A program made the position numbers and the translations under genes. 64,000 bases of DNA from contig JALSLW010000026.1 in NCBI GenBank assembly GCA_026988155.1, positions 1 to 64,000 of the forward strand, written 5' to 3'. Of this stretch, positions 28,067 through 37,121 are shown in pieces. This DNA comes from Methylomonas sp. (lineage in GTDB: Bacteria; Pseudomonadota; Gammaproteobacteria; Methylococcales; Methylomonadaceae). The notes under the pieces are model-generated. The model ran no database searches. It was not told where the DNA came from and saw only the letters and a program-made list of their open reading frames with translations. Within the stretch, counting starts at the first letter, position 1. Every line of letters starts with the position of its first letter.

Positions 28067-29845
28067 TTACTGACCCAAATTCTCTGGAGCTACCCGCAAC
28101 ACCTCTTCAATAGAAGTAATTCCCTCCATAACCTTTTCAACCCCACTCATTCGCAAAGTTTTCATTCCATCCTTTATAGCAAGCTTAGCAATATGCCTGG
28201 CATCGCAATTTTCTGTCATCTGTTTTTGAATCAATGATGTACTTTTAAATACCTCATAAATGCCAATTCTCCCCAAATACCCCGTATTACGGCATTCAAC
28301 GCATCCCTTCGCCTGAAAAATCAGCGCTGGTTTTTTAATGCTAAATGGCTCTACTACTCCTTGCCATTGATCGTCGGTAACATCATGCTGCCTTTTACAG
28401 TGCGGACATAAAGTCCTGATTAAGCGCTGAGCCATCACCCCAAGCAAGGTCAATTTGACCAGATAAGGCTTTACACCCAGTTCCAGCAAACGCGTTATCG
28501 CCGAAGGTGCATCATTAGTATGCAAGGTTGATAAAACCAAATGGCCTGTTAAAGAAGCCTGAATCGCCATTTCGGCCGTTTCCAGATCACGGATCTCACC
28601 GACCATGATAATATCAGGGTCTTGCCGCATCAGAGTTCTGATCCCTGTGGCAAAATTTAACCCGATTTTATTATCTACCTGCATTTGATTGAAGCTGGGT
28701 TCAATCAATTCAATAGGATCCTCTACAGTACATAAATTGACCTCAGGAGTAGCCAGGTGCTTTAAAGTTGAATAAAGAGTAGTTGTTTTACCTGATCCGG
28801 TTGGTCCCGTCACCAAAATAATGCCATGTGCCTGCTGGCTCATATCCGACCATACCTGCCTTTCCCATTTATTAAAGCCTAATGCCTTAAAATCTTTTAG
28901 CAGCACTTCCGGATCAAAAATACGCATCACCACCTTTTCACCGAAGGCAGTTGGCATGCTAGACAATCGCAGCTCAATCTCCTGCTCATTATTCAGCGTT
29001 TTAAGTCTGCCATCCTGAGGGCGGCGCTTTTCAGCAATATCCATCCGCCCCAAAATTTTAATCCGGCTGATTACTGCACCCATCACAGCGGTGGGGATTT
29101 GATAGACTTGATGCATCACTCCATCAATGCGAAACCTTACATTACTTTGGTCACGCCTGGGCTCTAGATGAATATCGCTGGCCCGCTGGTCAAAAGCATA
29201 TTGGAATAGCCAGCTAACTAAATTGACAATATGCTGATTATTAACTTCTAAATCACTTTTTTTGCCCAGTTCAACTAGCTGCTCAAGGTTATTTAACTGT
29301 CCATTGTACTTTTCGGATTTTTTGGAAGCACTCCTGACTGATTTTGAAAAATCATATAGTTCAGTGATATAGCGTTTGATATTTTTTGCATCGGCAAATA
29401 CGCGTTTAAATTCCTTATTATGCAGATGTTTAAGATCTTTCTCCCATTCACGTATAAAGGGCTCAGAAACAGCCACCGTAATAACGTTATCTGCAACCTT
29501 AACTGGCAAGATATTAAACCGTTCTGCATAGGGCTGAGTACAGATTGAAGTGACAGCTGCCACATCAATTTTTAAAGGGTCAATATGAAATAACGGTAAA
29601 CTGACTTTTGAAGCTAGCCATTCAGAAAGTTTTTCTCGGCTAAAATTTTTATTTAAGCGGGTATCTTTTTCTGCCTGAAAATCACAGACAATATCAACAA
29701 TTCCTTTATCTCTATTTTCCCATCGGCCAGAATACACTCTAATAGCTTCTTCTTCCGCCATTGAAATCAGCTGGTCTCTATTCAGCCAGCTTAAAACCTC
29801 ATCGACTGTTAATTTTCTTTCAGAACTTAAATTATCTAATGGCAT
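28067..29845 (-). CDS. GspE/PilB-family secretion ATPase
   Basis: QRASDIHLEPRRDQSNVRFRIDGVMHQV; GPTGSGKTTTLYSTLK; MVGEIRDLETAEMAIQASLTGHLVLSTLHTNDA; CPHC/CVEC zinc motif. Confidence 0.92.
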   Translation of the reverse strand: MPLDNLSSERKLTVDEVLSWLNRDQLISMAEEEAIRVYSGRWENRDKGIVDIVCDFQAEKDTRLNKNFSREKLSEWLASKVSLPLFHIDPLKIDVAAVTSICTQPYAERFNILPVKVADNVITVAVSEPFIREWEKDLKHLHNKEFKRVFADAKNIKRYITELYDFSKSVRSASKKSEKYNGQLNNLEQLVELGKKSDLEVNNQHIVNLVSWLFQYAFDQRASDIHLEPRRDQSNVRFRIDGVMHQVYQIPTAVMGAVISRIKILGRMDIAEKRRPQDGRLKTLNNEQEIELRLSSMPTAFGEKVVMRIFDPEVLLKDFKALGFNKWERQVWSDMSQQAHGIILVTGPTGSGKTTTLYSTLKHLATPEVNLCTVEDPIELIEPSFNQMQVDNKIGLNFATGIRTLMRQDPDIIMVGEIRDLETAEMAIQASLTGHLVLSTLHTNDAPSAITRLLELGVKPYLVKLTLLGVMAQRLIRTLCPHCKRQHDVTDDQWQGVVEPFSIKKPALIFQAKGCVECRNTGYLGRIGIYEVFKSTSLIQKQMTENCDARHIAKLAIKDGMKTLRMSGVEKVMEGITSIEEVLRVAPENLGQ

Positions 29846-29961
29846 AATTACCTAAGCATAATTAATTTTAAACAGCATTTTTAACATTATATAATTAGTA
29901 CATTACAGACTACAGCAAAGATGTGCGTCTTGCCTCAGCACAGTTTTGCATGTTTCATACA

Positions 29962-29991
29962 GAAAAGCCTCACTAACAAGTGAGGCTTTTC
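29962..29991 (-). terminator. Stem-loop downstream of sulP (GAAAAGCCTCAC...GTGAGGCTTTTC)
   Basis: 12-bp perfect stem with T tract. Confidence 0.8.
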
Positions 29992-29994
29992 TGC

Positions 29995-31707
29995 TTAATT
30001 CATATTAATTAAATTCCAAACTATCTCTTTATCTTTATTCGGGTCTGGTTTAACTTCCCCTGCCTCCAGTGCTTTAATGCAAGATGGAAAATCTTTAAAT
30101 AAATGTTCTTCCGGTATCAGGTTAGGGATTAAACCTACATTTTCCAGCATATCTTTTGGCTGCTCCTGAATACCTGTTATTAAAACAACCATACCTCTTT
30201 CCTTTAGAGCGATCACCGCATCTTCAATGGCATAAATACCTGACTGATCAATATAGGGAACTAATGGCATACGCATAATAACTACCGTAATTTCCGGTAA
30301 AGAGACCACCATATCCTGGAGCTTGTTAACAAAGCCAAAAAAGATAGGACCATCAAAATGTTTTATATAAACCTGTTTGCGTACTTTTTCTGAAATGCCG
30401 GCTTCATCATCCCACGCTTCCTCCCTGGCAAAACCCTCTACCGAGCCTGTATAAGAACGCTGCTCTGCTATGTCACTCATTTTTTTCATAAACAATATAG
30501 ATGCCATCACCATACCGACAGCAACTGCCTGCAGCAGATCAACAAACACAGTCATGCCTAATACTATCAGCATAATAATTGAATCCTCCTTCGGCACATG
30601 CGGAATGTGCTTTAGACCTTTGTAATCAATAATGCCGATGCCAACTGTAATTAATATGCCTGCCAGCACAGGAAGCGGAATCAATTTAGCATAAGCGCCT
30701 GCACCCAGCAAAACAATAAGCAGTGCCAACCCATGTATAACACCAGACAGCCGGGTTTTGCCACCCGAGTTGATATTCACAACTGTCCGCATTGTTGCAC
30801 CTGCACCTGGAATTCCGCCAATCATAGCTGCGCCTATATTGCCCAGCCCCTGTCCAATTAACTCTTTATTGCTATCATGTCGAGTTTTAGTCATATTGTC
30901 TGCGACAATTGAAGTCAATAAGGAATCGATTGTACCTAAAGCGGCCAAAGTTAAAGCTGGGATAATCAGCAGCATCGGATGATGGAAATCAACCCAGCTT
31001 AATGAACCCAGCTGTAGTGCAGGCAAGCCTTCAGGAATATCTCCAATAATTTTGACATCAAGCCCCATCACAGTAGAAATAACCGTTAAAGCAATCAGAG
31101 CAACTAATGCACTAGGAATCAACTTTGTAAGCCGTGGGAATAAATAAATGGTTGCAATAGTCGCTATCGCTAAAAAGACTGAATCCAGGTTAATATCATT
31201 AATAATGCTAGGCAGCTGCGAAAAAATATCCAATATTTTTTTTGGTGAAGAATGCCCCAAAAAGGGAAATATCTGCAACACAATAATAATAACGCCAATC
31301 CCGCTCATAAACCCAGAGACCACAGGATAAGGCATATAGCGTATATATTGGCCGATCTTAAAAATGCCTAGCAATATTTGAAAAACCCCCGAAAGCAGGA
31401 AGATGGCAATAATACTTCCTAAAGCCGTTTCCAGGTCTCCTCCGTTCGCCTCTATTGCTGTTGAAATAACAACTGCCGAAACTACCGTCATGGGCCCAGT
31501 AGGCCCACTAATTTGCGTAGGCGTACCGCCAAACCAAGCAGCAATAATGCCTATTGCAATAGCACCATATAATCCAGCTATTGCCCCCATGCCAGACTGT
31601 AAACCGAAGGCTAAAGCTAAAGGCAGAGCAACAACACCTGCGGTTAATCCACCGAAAAAATCTCCTCTTAAATTTGAGGTCGCCCCGCTTATATTCTCAT
31701 CATTCAT
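29995..31707 (-). CDS. SulP family anion transporter with STAS domain
   Basis: GLTAGVVALPLALAFGLQSGMGAIAGLYGAI...GPTGPMTVV; C-terminal STAS region VVIMRMPLVPYIDQSGIYAIEDAV. Confidence 0.88.
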   Translation of the reverse strand: MNDENISGATSNLRGDFFGGLTAGVVALPLALAFGLQSGMGAIAGLYGAIAIGIIAAWFGGTPTQISGPTGPMTVVSAVVISTAIEANGGDLETALGSIIAIFLLSGVFQILLGIFKIGQYIRYMPYPVVSGFMSGIGVIIIVLQIFPFLGHSSPKKILDIFSQLPSIINDINLDSVFLAIATIATIYLFPRLTKLIPSALVALIALTVISTVMGLDVKIIGDIPEGLPALQLGSLSWVDFHHPMLLIIPALTLAALGTIDSLLTSIVADNMTKTRHDSNKELIGQGLGNIGAAMIGGIPGAGATMRTVVNINSGGKTRLSGVIHGLALLIVLLGAGAYAKLIPLPVLAGILITVGIGIIDYKGLKHIPHVPKEDSIIMLIVLGMTVFVDLLQAVAVGMVMASILFMKKMSDIAEQRSYTGSVEGFAREEAWDDEAGISEKVRKQVYIKHFDGPIFFGFVNKLQDMVVSLPEITVVIMRMPLVPYIDQSGIYAIEDAVIALKERGMVVLITGIQEQPKDMLENVGLIPNLIPEEHLFKDFPSCIKALEAGEVKPDPNKDKEIVWNLINMN

Positions 31708-32437
31708 CTTATTTTCTATTCAGGTAAAAAGAGTATTGGCTACCAATTGCATAAGTCTTGCCTTATCAGCAATTGTTTTACATCCATCACAATATCCAAA
31801 TATCTTATTATTAAAAATTATTCAACAAAACTGATAATTCTACCGTATCTTTGCTTATAGCGTCTTAACATTTGCAAGATCCTTTACTGCACCTAACTCC
31901 TATCGGTTAAATCGTTTTTATTACATCAAATAGAGACCACATTTTTTTCTGCCAGGGTCCTTGCTCTTTCATTTAATCGCTGTCTGTCCCCTGTTTTTAT
32001 TCTTATTCCTCATTAATTAAAGGGGAGTGTCTGAATGCCATTAAGTTAAGCGGTTTATATAGCTAATTAAGCTTGGAGATAGGGCTTTAGCCCCGTATTT
32101 TTTAGGGACTAAACCCCACCTCTGAATATTTTATGCTTAATTTAACAACACTGGACCCCCTACCCTTTTGCCCCGCGAATGGCACCTGAATAAGCCTCAA
32201 TCGTTTTGGGTTGCAGTCCTTGAAGTTTTAAATGTTTGCAGTGGAGAGAACAATAATGGTTGTATTTTGATTCGAGAGATGATGTCATATGCGAGCAACC
32301 TCTCTGCTGGTTTAATAAGCTTGCAGGTTACCTTCATATGAGAATAGAAGGAAGTGAGGTTACACTTTTAATTATCGGCGTGGCGACGCTTTTTCTCCGC
32401 GTTAGCGACTTCGTCCAACAGAGACCCCTCAGCAAAC

Positions 32438-33902
32438 ATGTTCGAACAAAAATATAGACGACATTCTCCATAAAGACGCAGGCTGTTCTAGCGAGCTGGA
32501 TTACACCGAGCAAACCTCATGGATGTTATTCCTTAAATATCTGGATGATCTGGAATATGAAAAATCATTAGGAGCTGAATTACTAGGCAAACAATACGAC
32601 TATATAATTGACAAACAACACCGCTGGGGCAACTGGGCAGCGCCAAAAGATGCAAACGGCAATTTTGACCACAACAGCGCCTTAACCGGTGATGATTTAA
32701 TGGATTATGTCGATGGAGAACTGTTCCCCTATCTCAAAGCCTTTAAACAACGCGCCGATAATGCCAACACCATTGAATATAAAATTGGTGAAATCTTTGG
32801 TGAAATTAAAAACAAAATTCAAAGCGGTTATTCGCTGCGCGATGCCTTAGAAAAAGTCGATGAACTGCGCTTTCGCAGCCAAGCCGAAAAACATGAACTC
32901 TCGCACCTGTATGAAAGCAAAATAAAAAACATGGGCAATGCCGGGCACAATGGCGGCGAATATTACACCCCGCGCCCCTTAATTCGCGCCATGATTGATG
33001 TCTTGCAACCGCAAATAGGCGAAACCATTTACGATGGCGCGGCAGGCTCAGCCGGCTTTTTATGTGAAGCCTATGAATACTTACGCCAAGGCGGCAAAGA
33101 TAAAACACAACTGTCCACCAGTGATTTAACCACACTACAAGAACACACCTTTTACGCCAAAGAGAAAAAGTCACTCGCCTATGTGATTGCCATCATGAAT
33201 ATGATATTACATGGCATAGAGGCGCCCAATGTCCTACACACCAACACCTTGGCTGAAAACTTAGCTGATATTCAACCCAGCCAGCAACAGGATATTATTC
33301 TCGCCAACCCACCGTTTGGCGGCAAAGAGCGTAAAGAAGTGCAACAAAACTTCGCCATTAAAACAGGGGAAACCGCTTTTCTGTTCCTGCAACACTTTAT
33401 CAAAATGCTCAAGCCCGGTGGCCGCGCCGCCATAGTCATTAAAAACACCTTTTTATCCAACACCGATAATGCCGCCATTGCCCTGCGTAAAGAACTGCTA
33501 GAAAATTGTAATCTACACACCATATTAGATTGCCCCGCCAAAACCTTTTTAGGCGCAGGGGTTAAAACCGTGGTGTTATTTTTCACTAAAGGCGAGCCGA
33601 CCCAAAAAATCTGGTATTACCAGCTAGATCCCGGGCGTAGCTTAGGCAAAACCAATCCGCTAAATGATGCTGATTTAAAAGAATTTGTGGAGTTGCAAAA
33701 AACCTTTGCAGATTCTGACCAGTCATGGACTATCCCCGTCCCTGAGCTTGCCGAAGGGGCAGAATGGGATCTATCCGTCAAAAACCCCAATGCACCAGAA
33801 GCCGCACCGCTACGCGACCCCGCAGCGATTATTGAAGAAATCATCGCCTTAGATAAAGAGAGCGAAGTGATACTTGGGCGTATTCAGGGGCTACTGGGAT
33901 GA
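32438..33902 (+). pseudogene. hsdM: Type I restriction-modification methyltransferase subunit HsdM, apparently frameshifted at the N-terminus
   Basis: NPPFGGKE; GEYYTPRPLIRAMIDVLQPQIGETIYDGAAGSAGFL; the conserved NIDDILHKDAGCSSELDYTEQTSW frame (from 32451) has no start codon and is +1 to the MFEQ start at 32438. Confidence 0.75.
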
Positions 33903-33953
33903 GGCTGATTAAACACAATAAACACAACGGCAATAAACACAACGGCAACAACT

Positions 33954-33979
33954 GGTTCCCACGCGCCTGCGTGGTAACC
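33954..33979. repeat. Degenerate REP-like palindrome
   Basis: GGTTCCCACGCGCCTGCGTGGTAACC. Confidence 0.6.
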
Positions 33980-33992
33980 CAAAGTGCGGTAT

Positions 33993-34021
33993 GCATTCCC
34001 ACGCAGGAGCATGGGAACGAG
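33993..34021 (+). repeat. REP palindrome (gcattcccacgcaggagcatgggaacgag)
   Basis: Matches the repeated 29-mer in this locus. Confidence 0.85.
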
Positions 34022-34056
34022 ACAGTGGTGCTTAGGTGTGTTTGGGGGGTGTTGTG

Positions 34057-35307
34057 ATGGGGTGGAGAAAAGAAAAGCTTGATCGGCTTTGTGAGTTTAA
34101 AAATGGACTTTGGAAGGGGAAAAAAGAGCCATTTATTCATGTGGGAGTAATAAGAAATACAAACTTCACAAAGGGTGGGATTTTAGATGACTCTGATATT
34201 GCTTATCTTGATGTAGAAGAGAAACAATATAAAACCCGCAAGTTAGAATTTGGAGATTTAATTCTTGAGAAATCTGGTGGTGGACCAAAGCAGCCAGTTG
34301 GAAGAGTGATTGCTTTTGAAAAAAGGAAAGGTGACTTTTCTTTTAGTAACTTTACTTCTATTATTCGTATAAAGGATAAGGATTGTTTAAATCATTCATA
34401 TTTACACAAGTTTTTACATTATTTGTATGAAACTGGTGCAACAGAGTCTATGCAGCGGCAATCAACAGGAATTAGAAATTTACAGCTTAAAGAATACAAG
34501 TTGGTTGACGTACCACTCCCCCCCATCCCCGAACAAAAACGTATCGTCGCTATTCTCGACCAAGCCTTTGCGGAAATCGACCAAGCCCGCGCCAATGCAC
34601 AACAAAACATCAACAATGCCCGTGAACTGTTTGAAAGCTATTTACAGCAAGTCTTTAGCCAGCCCACTAAAAGTATTGAATTTAGCGAGATTATTGATGT
34701 GCTTACAGATTATCATGCCAATGGTAGTTATAAAATTTTAAAACAACATGTGGAACTTAAAGAAAATGAAGATTTTGCATGGATGGTAAGAAGCACTGAT
34801 TTTGAGAAACAGTTTAAAAATAATAAACGCTTTATATCTGAACATGCCTACCATTATTTAACAAAAAGCAAGTTATTTGGCGGGGAAATTATCATGAGTA
34901 AAATAGGAAATGCTGGAAAGGTATATTTTATGCCTGAAACAGATCGTCCCTGTTCATTAGCTATGAATTTATTTTTAATTCGCCTTGACCGAACTAGAGC
35001 AAATAATGAATATGTGTACCGCTATTTAAATTCTAGCAGTGGTAAGACTCAAATTGAACCTAAACTTAAAGGGGCTGCGACTCAAACCATTACAAAAGAT
35101 AATGTCCGAAGTCTTATGATACCAATAGTTTCTCTGGATAGTCAGAAAGAGAGAGTTGAGGCGCTCAAGCAGTTGGAGAATCAAGTAAAATCATTAGAAG
35201 TTCTTTATTTAAATAAGCTTCATAAGATTGAAGAGCTTAAAAAATCCATCCTACAAAAAGCCTTCACCGGTGAGCTGACCAAAGAAAACAAAGGCGTGGC
35301 GACATAA
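34057..35307 (+). CDS. hsdS: Type I restriction-modification specificity subunit HsdS
   Basis: Two target-recognition-like halves; conserved repeats VPLPPIPEQKRIVAILDQAFAEIDQA and ...ILQKAFTGELT; ORF track starts at 34036. Confidence 0.88.
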   Translation: MGWRKEKLDRLCEFKNGLWKGKKEPFIHVGVIRNTNFTKGGILDDSDIAYLDVEEKQYKTRKLEFGDLILEKSGGGPKQPVGRVIAFEKRKGDFSFSNFTSIIRIKDKDCLNHSYLHKFLHYLYETGATESMQRQSTGIRNLQLKEYKLVDVPLPPIPEQKRIVAILDQAFAEIDQARANAQQNINNARELFESYLQQVFSQPTKSIEFSEIIDVLTDYHANGSYKILKQHVELKENEDFAWMVRSTDFEKQFKNNKRFISEHAYHYLTKSKLFGGEIIMSKIGNAGKVYFMPETDRPCSLAMNLFLIRLDRTRANNEYVYRYLNSSSGKTQIEPKLKGAATQTITKDNVRSLMIPIVSLDSQKERVEALKQLENQVKSLEVLYLNKLHKIEELKKSILQKAFTGELTKENKGVAT

Positions 35308-35372
35308 TGCAAACTTGCGCCAATCAACATAAAGCCAAGCCCTGTGTGGCGATAATCAGGGCGAGTCGGCGG

Positions 35373-35401
35373 GCATTCCCACGCAGGAGTATGGGAACGA
35401 G
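35373..35401 (+). repeat. REP palindrome
   Basis: gcattcccacgcaggagtatgggaacgag. Confidence 0.85.
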
Positions 35402-35533
35402 GAAATCCATCCTACAAAAAGCCTTCACCGGTGAGCTGACTAAAGAAAGCAAAGGGGTGGCGGCATAATGCAAGCTTGCGTCAATCAACATAAAGCCAAG
35501 CCCAGAGTGGCGATAAGCAGGGCAAGTCGGCAG

Positions 35534-35562
35534 GCATTCCCACGCAGGAGCGCGGGAACGAG
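35534..35562 (+). repeat. REP palindrome
   Basis: gcattcccacgcaggagcgcgggaacgag. Confidence 0.85.
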
Positions 35563-35690
35563 GCGGTGTGGTTTTGTCGATTCCACGCGGCCTTCCACTC
35601 TCGATTCAACTCGCCCAGCCACGTTCGTTCCCGTGCTCCTTGCCACCCTCGTTGCTCCCAGCCACTCTCGATCCCACGCTCCTTTCCCTT

Positions 35691-35719
35691 CTCGTTCCCA
35701 CGCTCCTGCGTGGGAATGC
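35691..35719 (-). repeat. REP palindrome, inverted orientation
   Basis: ctcgttcccacgctcctgcgtgggaatgc. Confidence 0.85.
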
Positions 35720-35732
35720 ATAGGCTAAACAA

Positions 35733-36263
35733 ATGGGCAGAAGCCGCTATAAATTCATCCAAGCCGATCAGCCGCATTTTATGACGCTGACCATTCTCCA
35801 CTGGATCCCCGTATTCACACAAAAGGCAACGGTAGACATCCTACTCGATTCACTACGCCATCTAAGTGCAGAAGGCTTACAATTACATGCTTATGTTATT
35901 TTAGAAAATCATCTACACTTAATTGCACAAAGTGACGCATTAGATAAAGACATCGCCCGTTTTAAATCCTATACGGCGCGGCAAATTCTAGCCTATTTGC
36001 AACAGAAAAATATAAAGACAATTCTGGATCAGTTAGCTTTTTATAAAAAAGCCCATAAAACAGATCGGCAACATCAATTCTGGCAAGAGGGCGTTCACCC
36101 AGAGTTGATACAGTCGGATGAGATGATGCGACAAAAAATTGATTATATTCATCATAATCCTGTTAAACGAGGTTATGTTGATATGGCGGAGCATTGGCGT
36201 TATTCGAGTGCGAGAGATTATGCTGGGCAGGATGGTTTGTTGGAGGTTGTGCGGGTATGGTAG
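35733..36263 (+). mobile_element. REP-associated tyrosine transposase (RAYT / Y1 HUH transposase), copy 1
   Basis: HAYVILENHLHLIAQ (HUH motif); YIHHNPVKRGYV; W.YSSARDY; flanked by REPs. Confidence 0.9.
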
Positions 36264-36277
36264 TTGGTATGACGTAT

Positions 36278-36306
36278 GCATTCCCACGCAGGAGCATGGG
36301 AACGAG
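36278..36306 (+). repeat. REP palindrome
   Basis: gcattcccacgcaggagcatgggaacgag. Confidence 0.85.
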
Positions 36307-36415
36307 GCGGTGTGGTTTTGTCGATTCCACGCAGCCTTCCACTCTCGATTCAACTCGCCCAGCCACGCTCGTTCCCGTGCTCCCAGCCACTCTCGATCCC
36401 ACGCTCCTTTCCTTT

Positions 36416-36444
36416 CTCGTTCCCACGCTCCTGCGTGGGAATGC
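36416..36444 (-). repeat. REP palindrome, inverted orientation
   Basis: ctcgttcccacgctcctgcgtgggaatgc. Confidence 0.85.
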
Positions 36445-36457
36445 ATAGGCTAAACAA

Positions 36458-36988
36458 ATGGGCAGAAGCCGCTATAAATTCATCCAAGCCGATCAGCCGC
36501 ATTTTATGACGCTGACCATTCTCCACTGGATCCCCGTATTCACACAAAAGGCAACGGTAGACATCCTACTCGATTCACTACGCCATCTAAGTGCAGAAGG
36601 CTTACAATTACATGCTTATGTTATTTTAGAAAATCATCTACACTTAATTGCACAAAGTGACGCATTAGATAAAGACATCGCCCGCTTTAAATCCTATACG
36701 GCGCGGCAAATCCTAGCCTATTTGCAGCAGAAAAATATAAAGACAATTCTGGATCAGTTGGCTTTTTATAAAAAAGCCCATAAAACAGATCGGCAACATC
36801 AATTCTGGCAAGAGGGCGTTCACCCTGAGTTGATCCAGTCGGATGAGATGATGCGACAAAAAATTGATTATATTCATCATAATCCTGTTAAACGGGGTTA
36901 TGTTGATATGGCGGAGCATTGGCGTTATTCGAGTGCGAGAGATTATGCTGGGCAGGATGGTTTGTTGGAGGTTGTGCGGGTATGGTAG
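36458..36988 (+). mobile_element. RAYT transposase, copy 2 (protein identical to copy 1)
   Basis: Same 176-aa product as 35733-36263. Confidence 0.9.
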
Positions 36989-37002
36989 TTGGTATGACGT
37001 AT

Positions 37003-37031
37003 GCATTCCCACGCAGGAGCGTGGGAACGAG
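37003..37031 (+). repeat. REP palindrome
   Basis: gcattcccacgcaggagcgtgggaacgag. Confidence 0.85.
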
Positions 37032-37121
37032 AAGGGAAAGGAGCGCGGGAACAAGAATATTTTCGCGTGGGAACGAGTTAATTCGATTGGTGATGACAAT
37101 GTTGGCTAAGGAACCCTAATC

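Larger units (their letters stand above)
35242..35563 (+). repeat. Tandem duplication (161-bp period) of the hsdS 3' end plus downstream REP
   Basis: aaatccatcctacaaaaagccttcaccggtgagctgac... at 35242 and 35403, each ending in a REP. Confidence 0.9.

Noticed and set aside
32260-32457. 65-aa ORF upstream of hsdM
   Set aside because: No family resemblance or clear SD; overlaps the presumptive hsdM 5' region.
33841-34140. 99-aa minus-strand ORF spanning the hsdM/hsdS junction
   Set aside because: REP-derived sequence (FPCSCVGMHTALWV), antisense to hsd genes.
35468-37119. Cluster of ORFs with MHSHAGAWERE / FPRRSVGTRR / RSHAPAWECIG-type products
   Set aside because: These are six-frame translations of REP palindromes and their degenerate copies, not genes.
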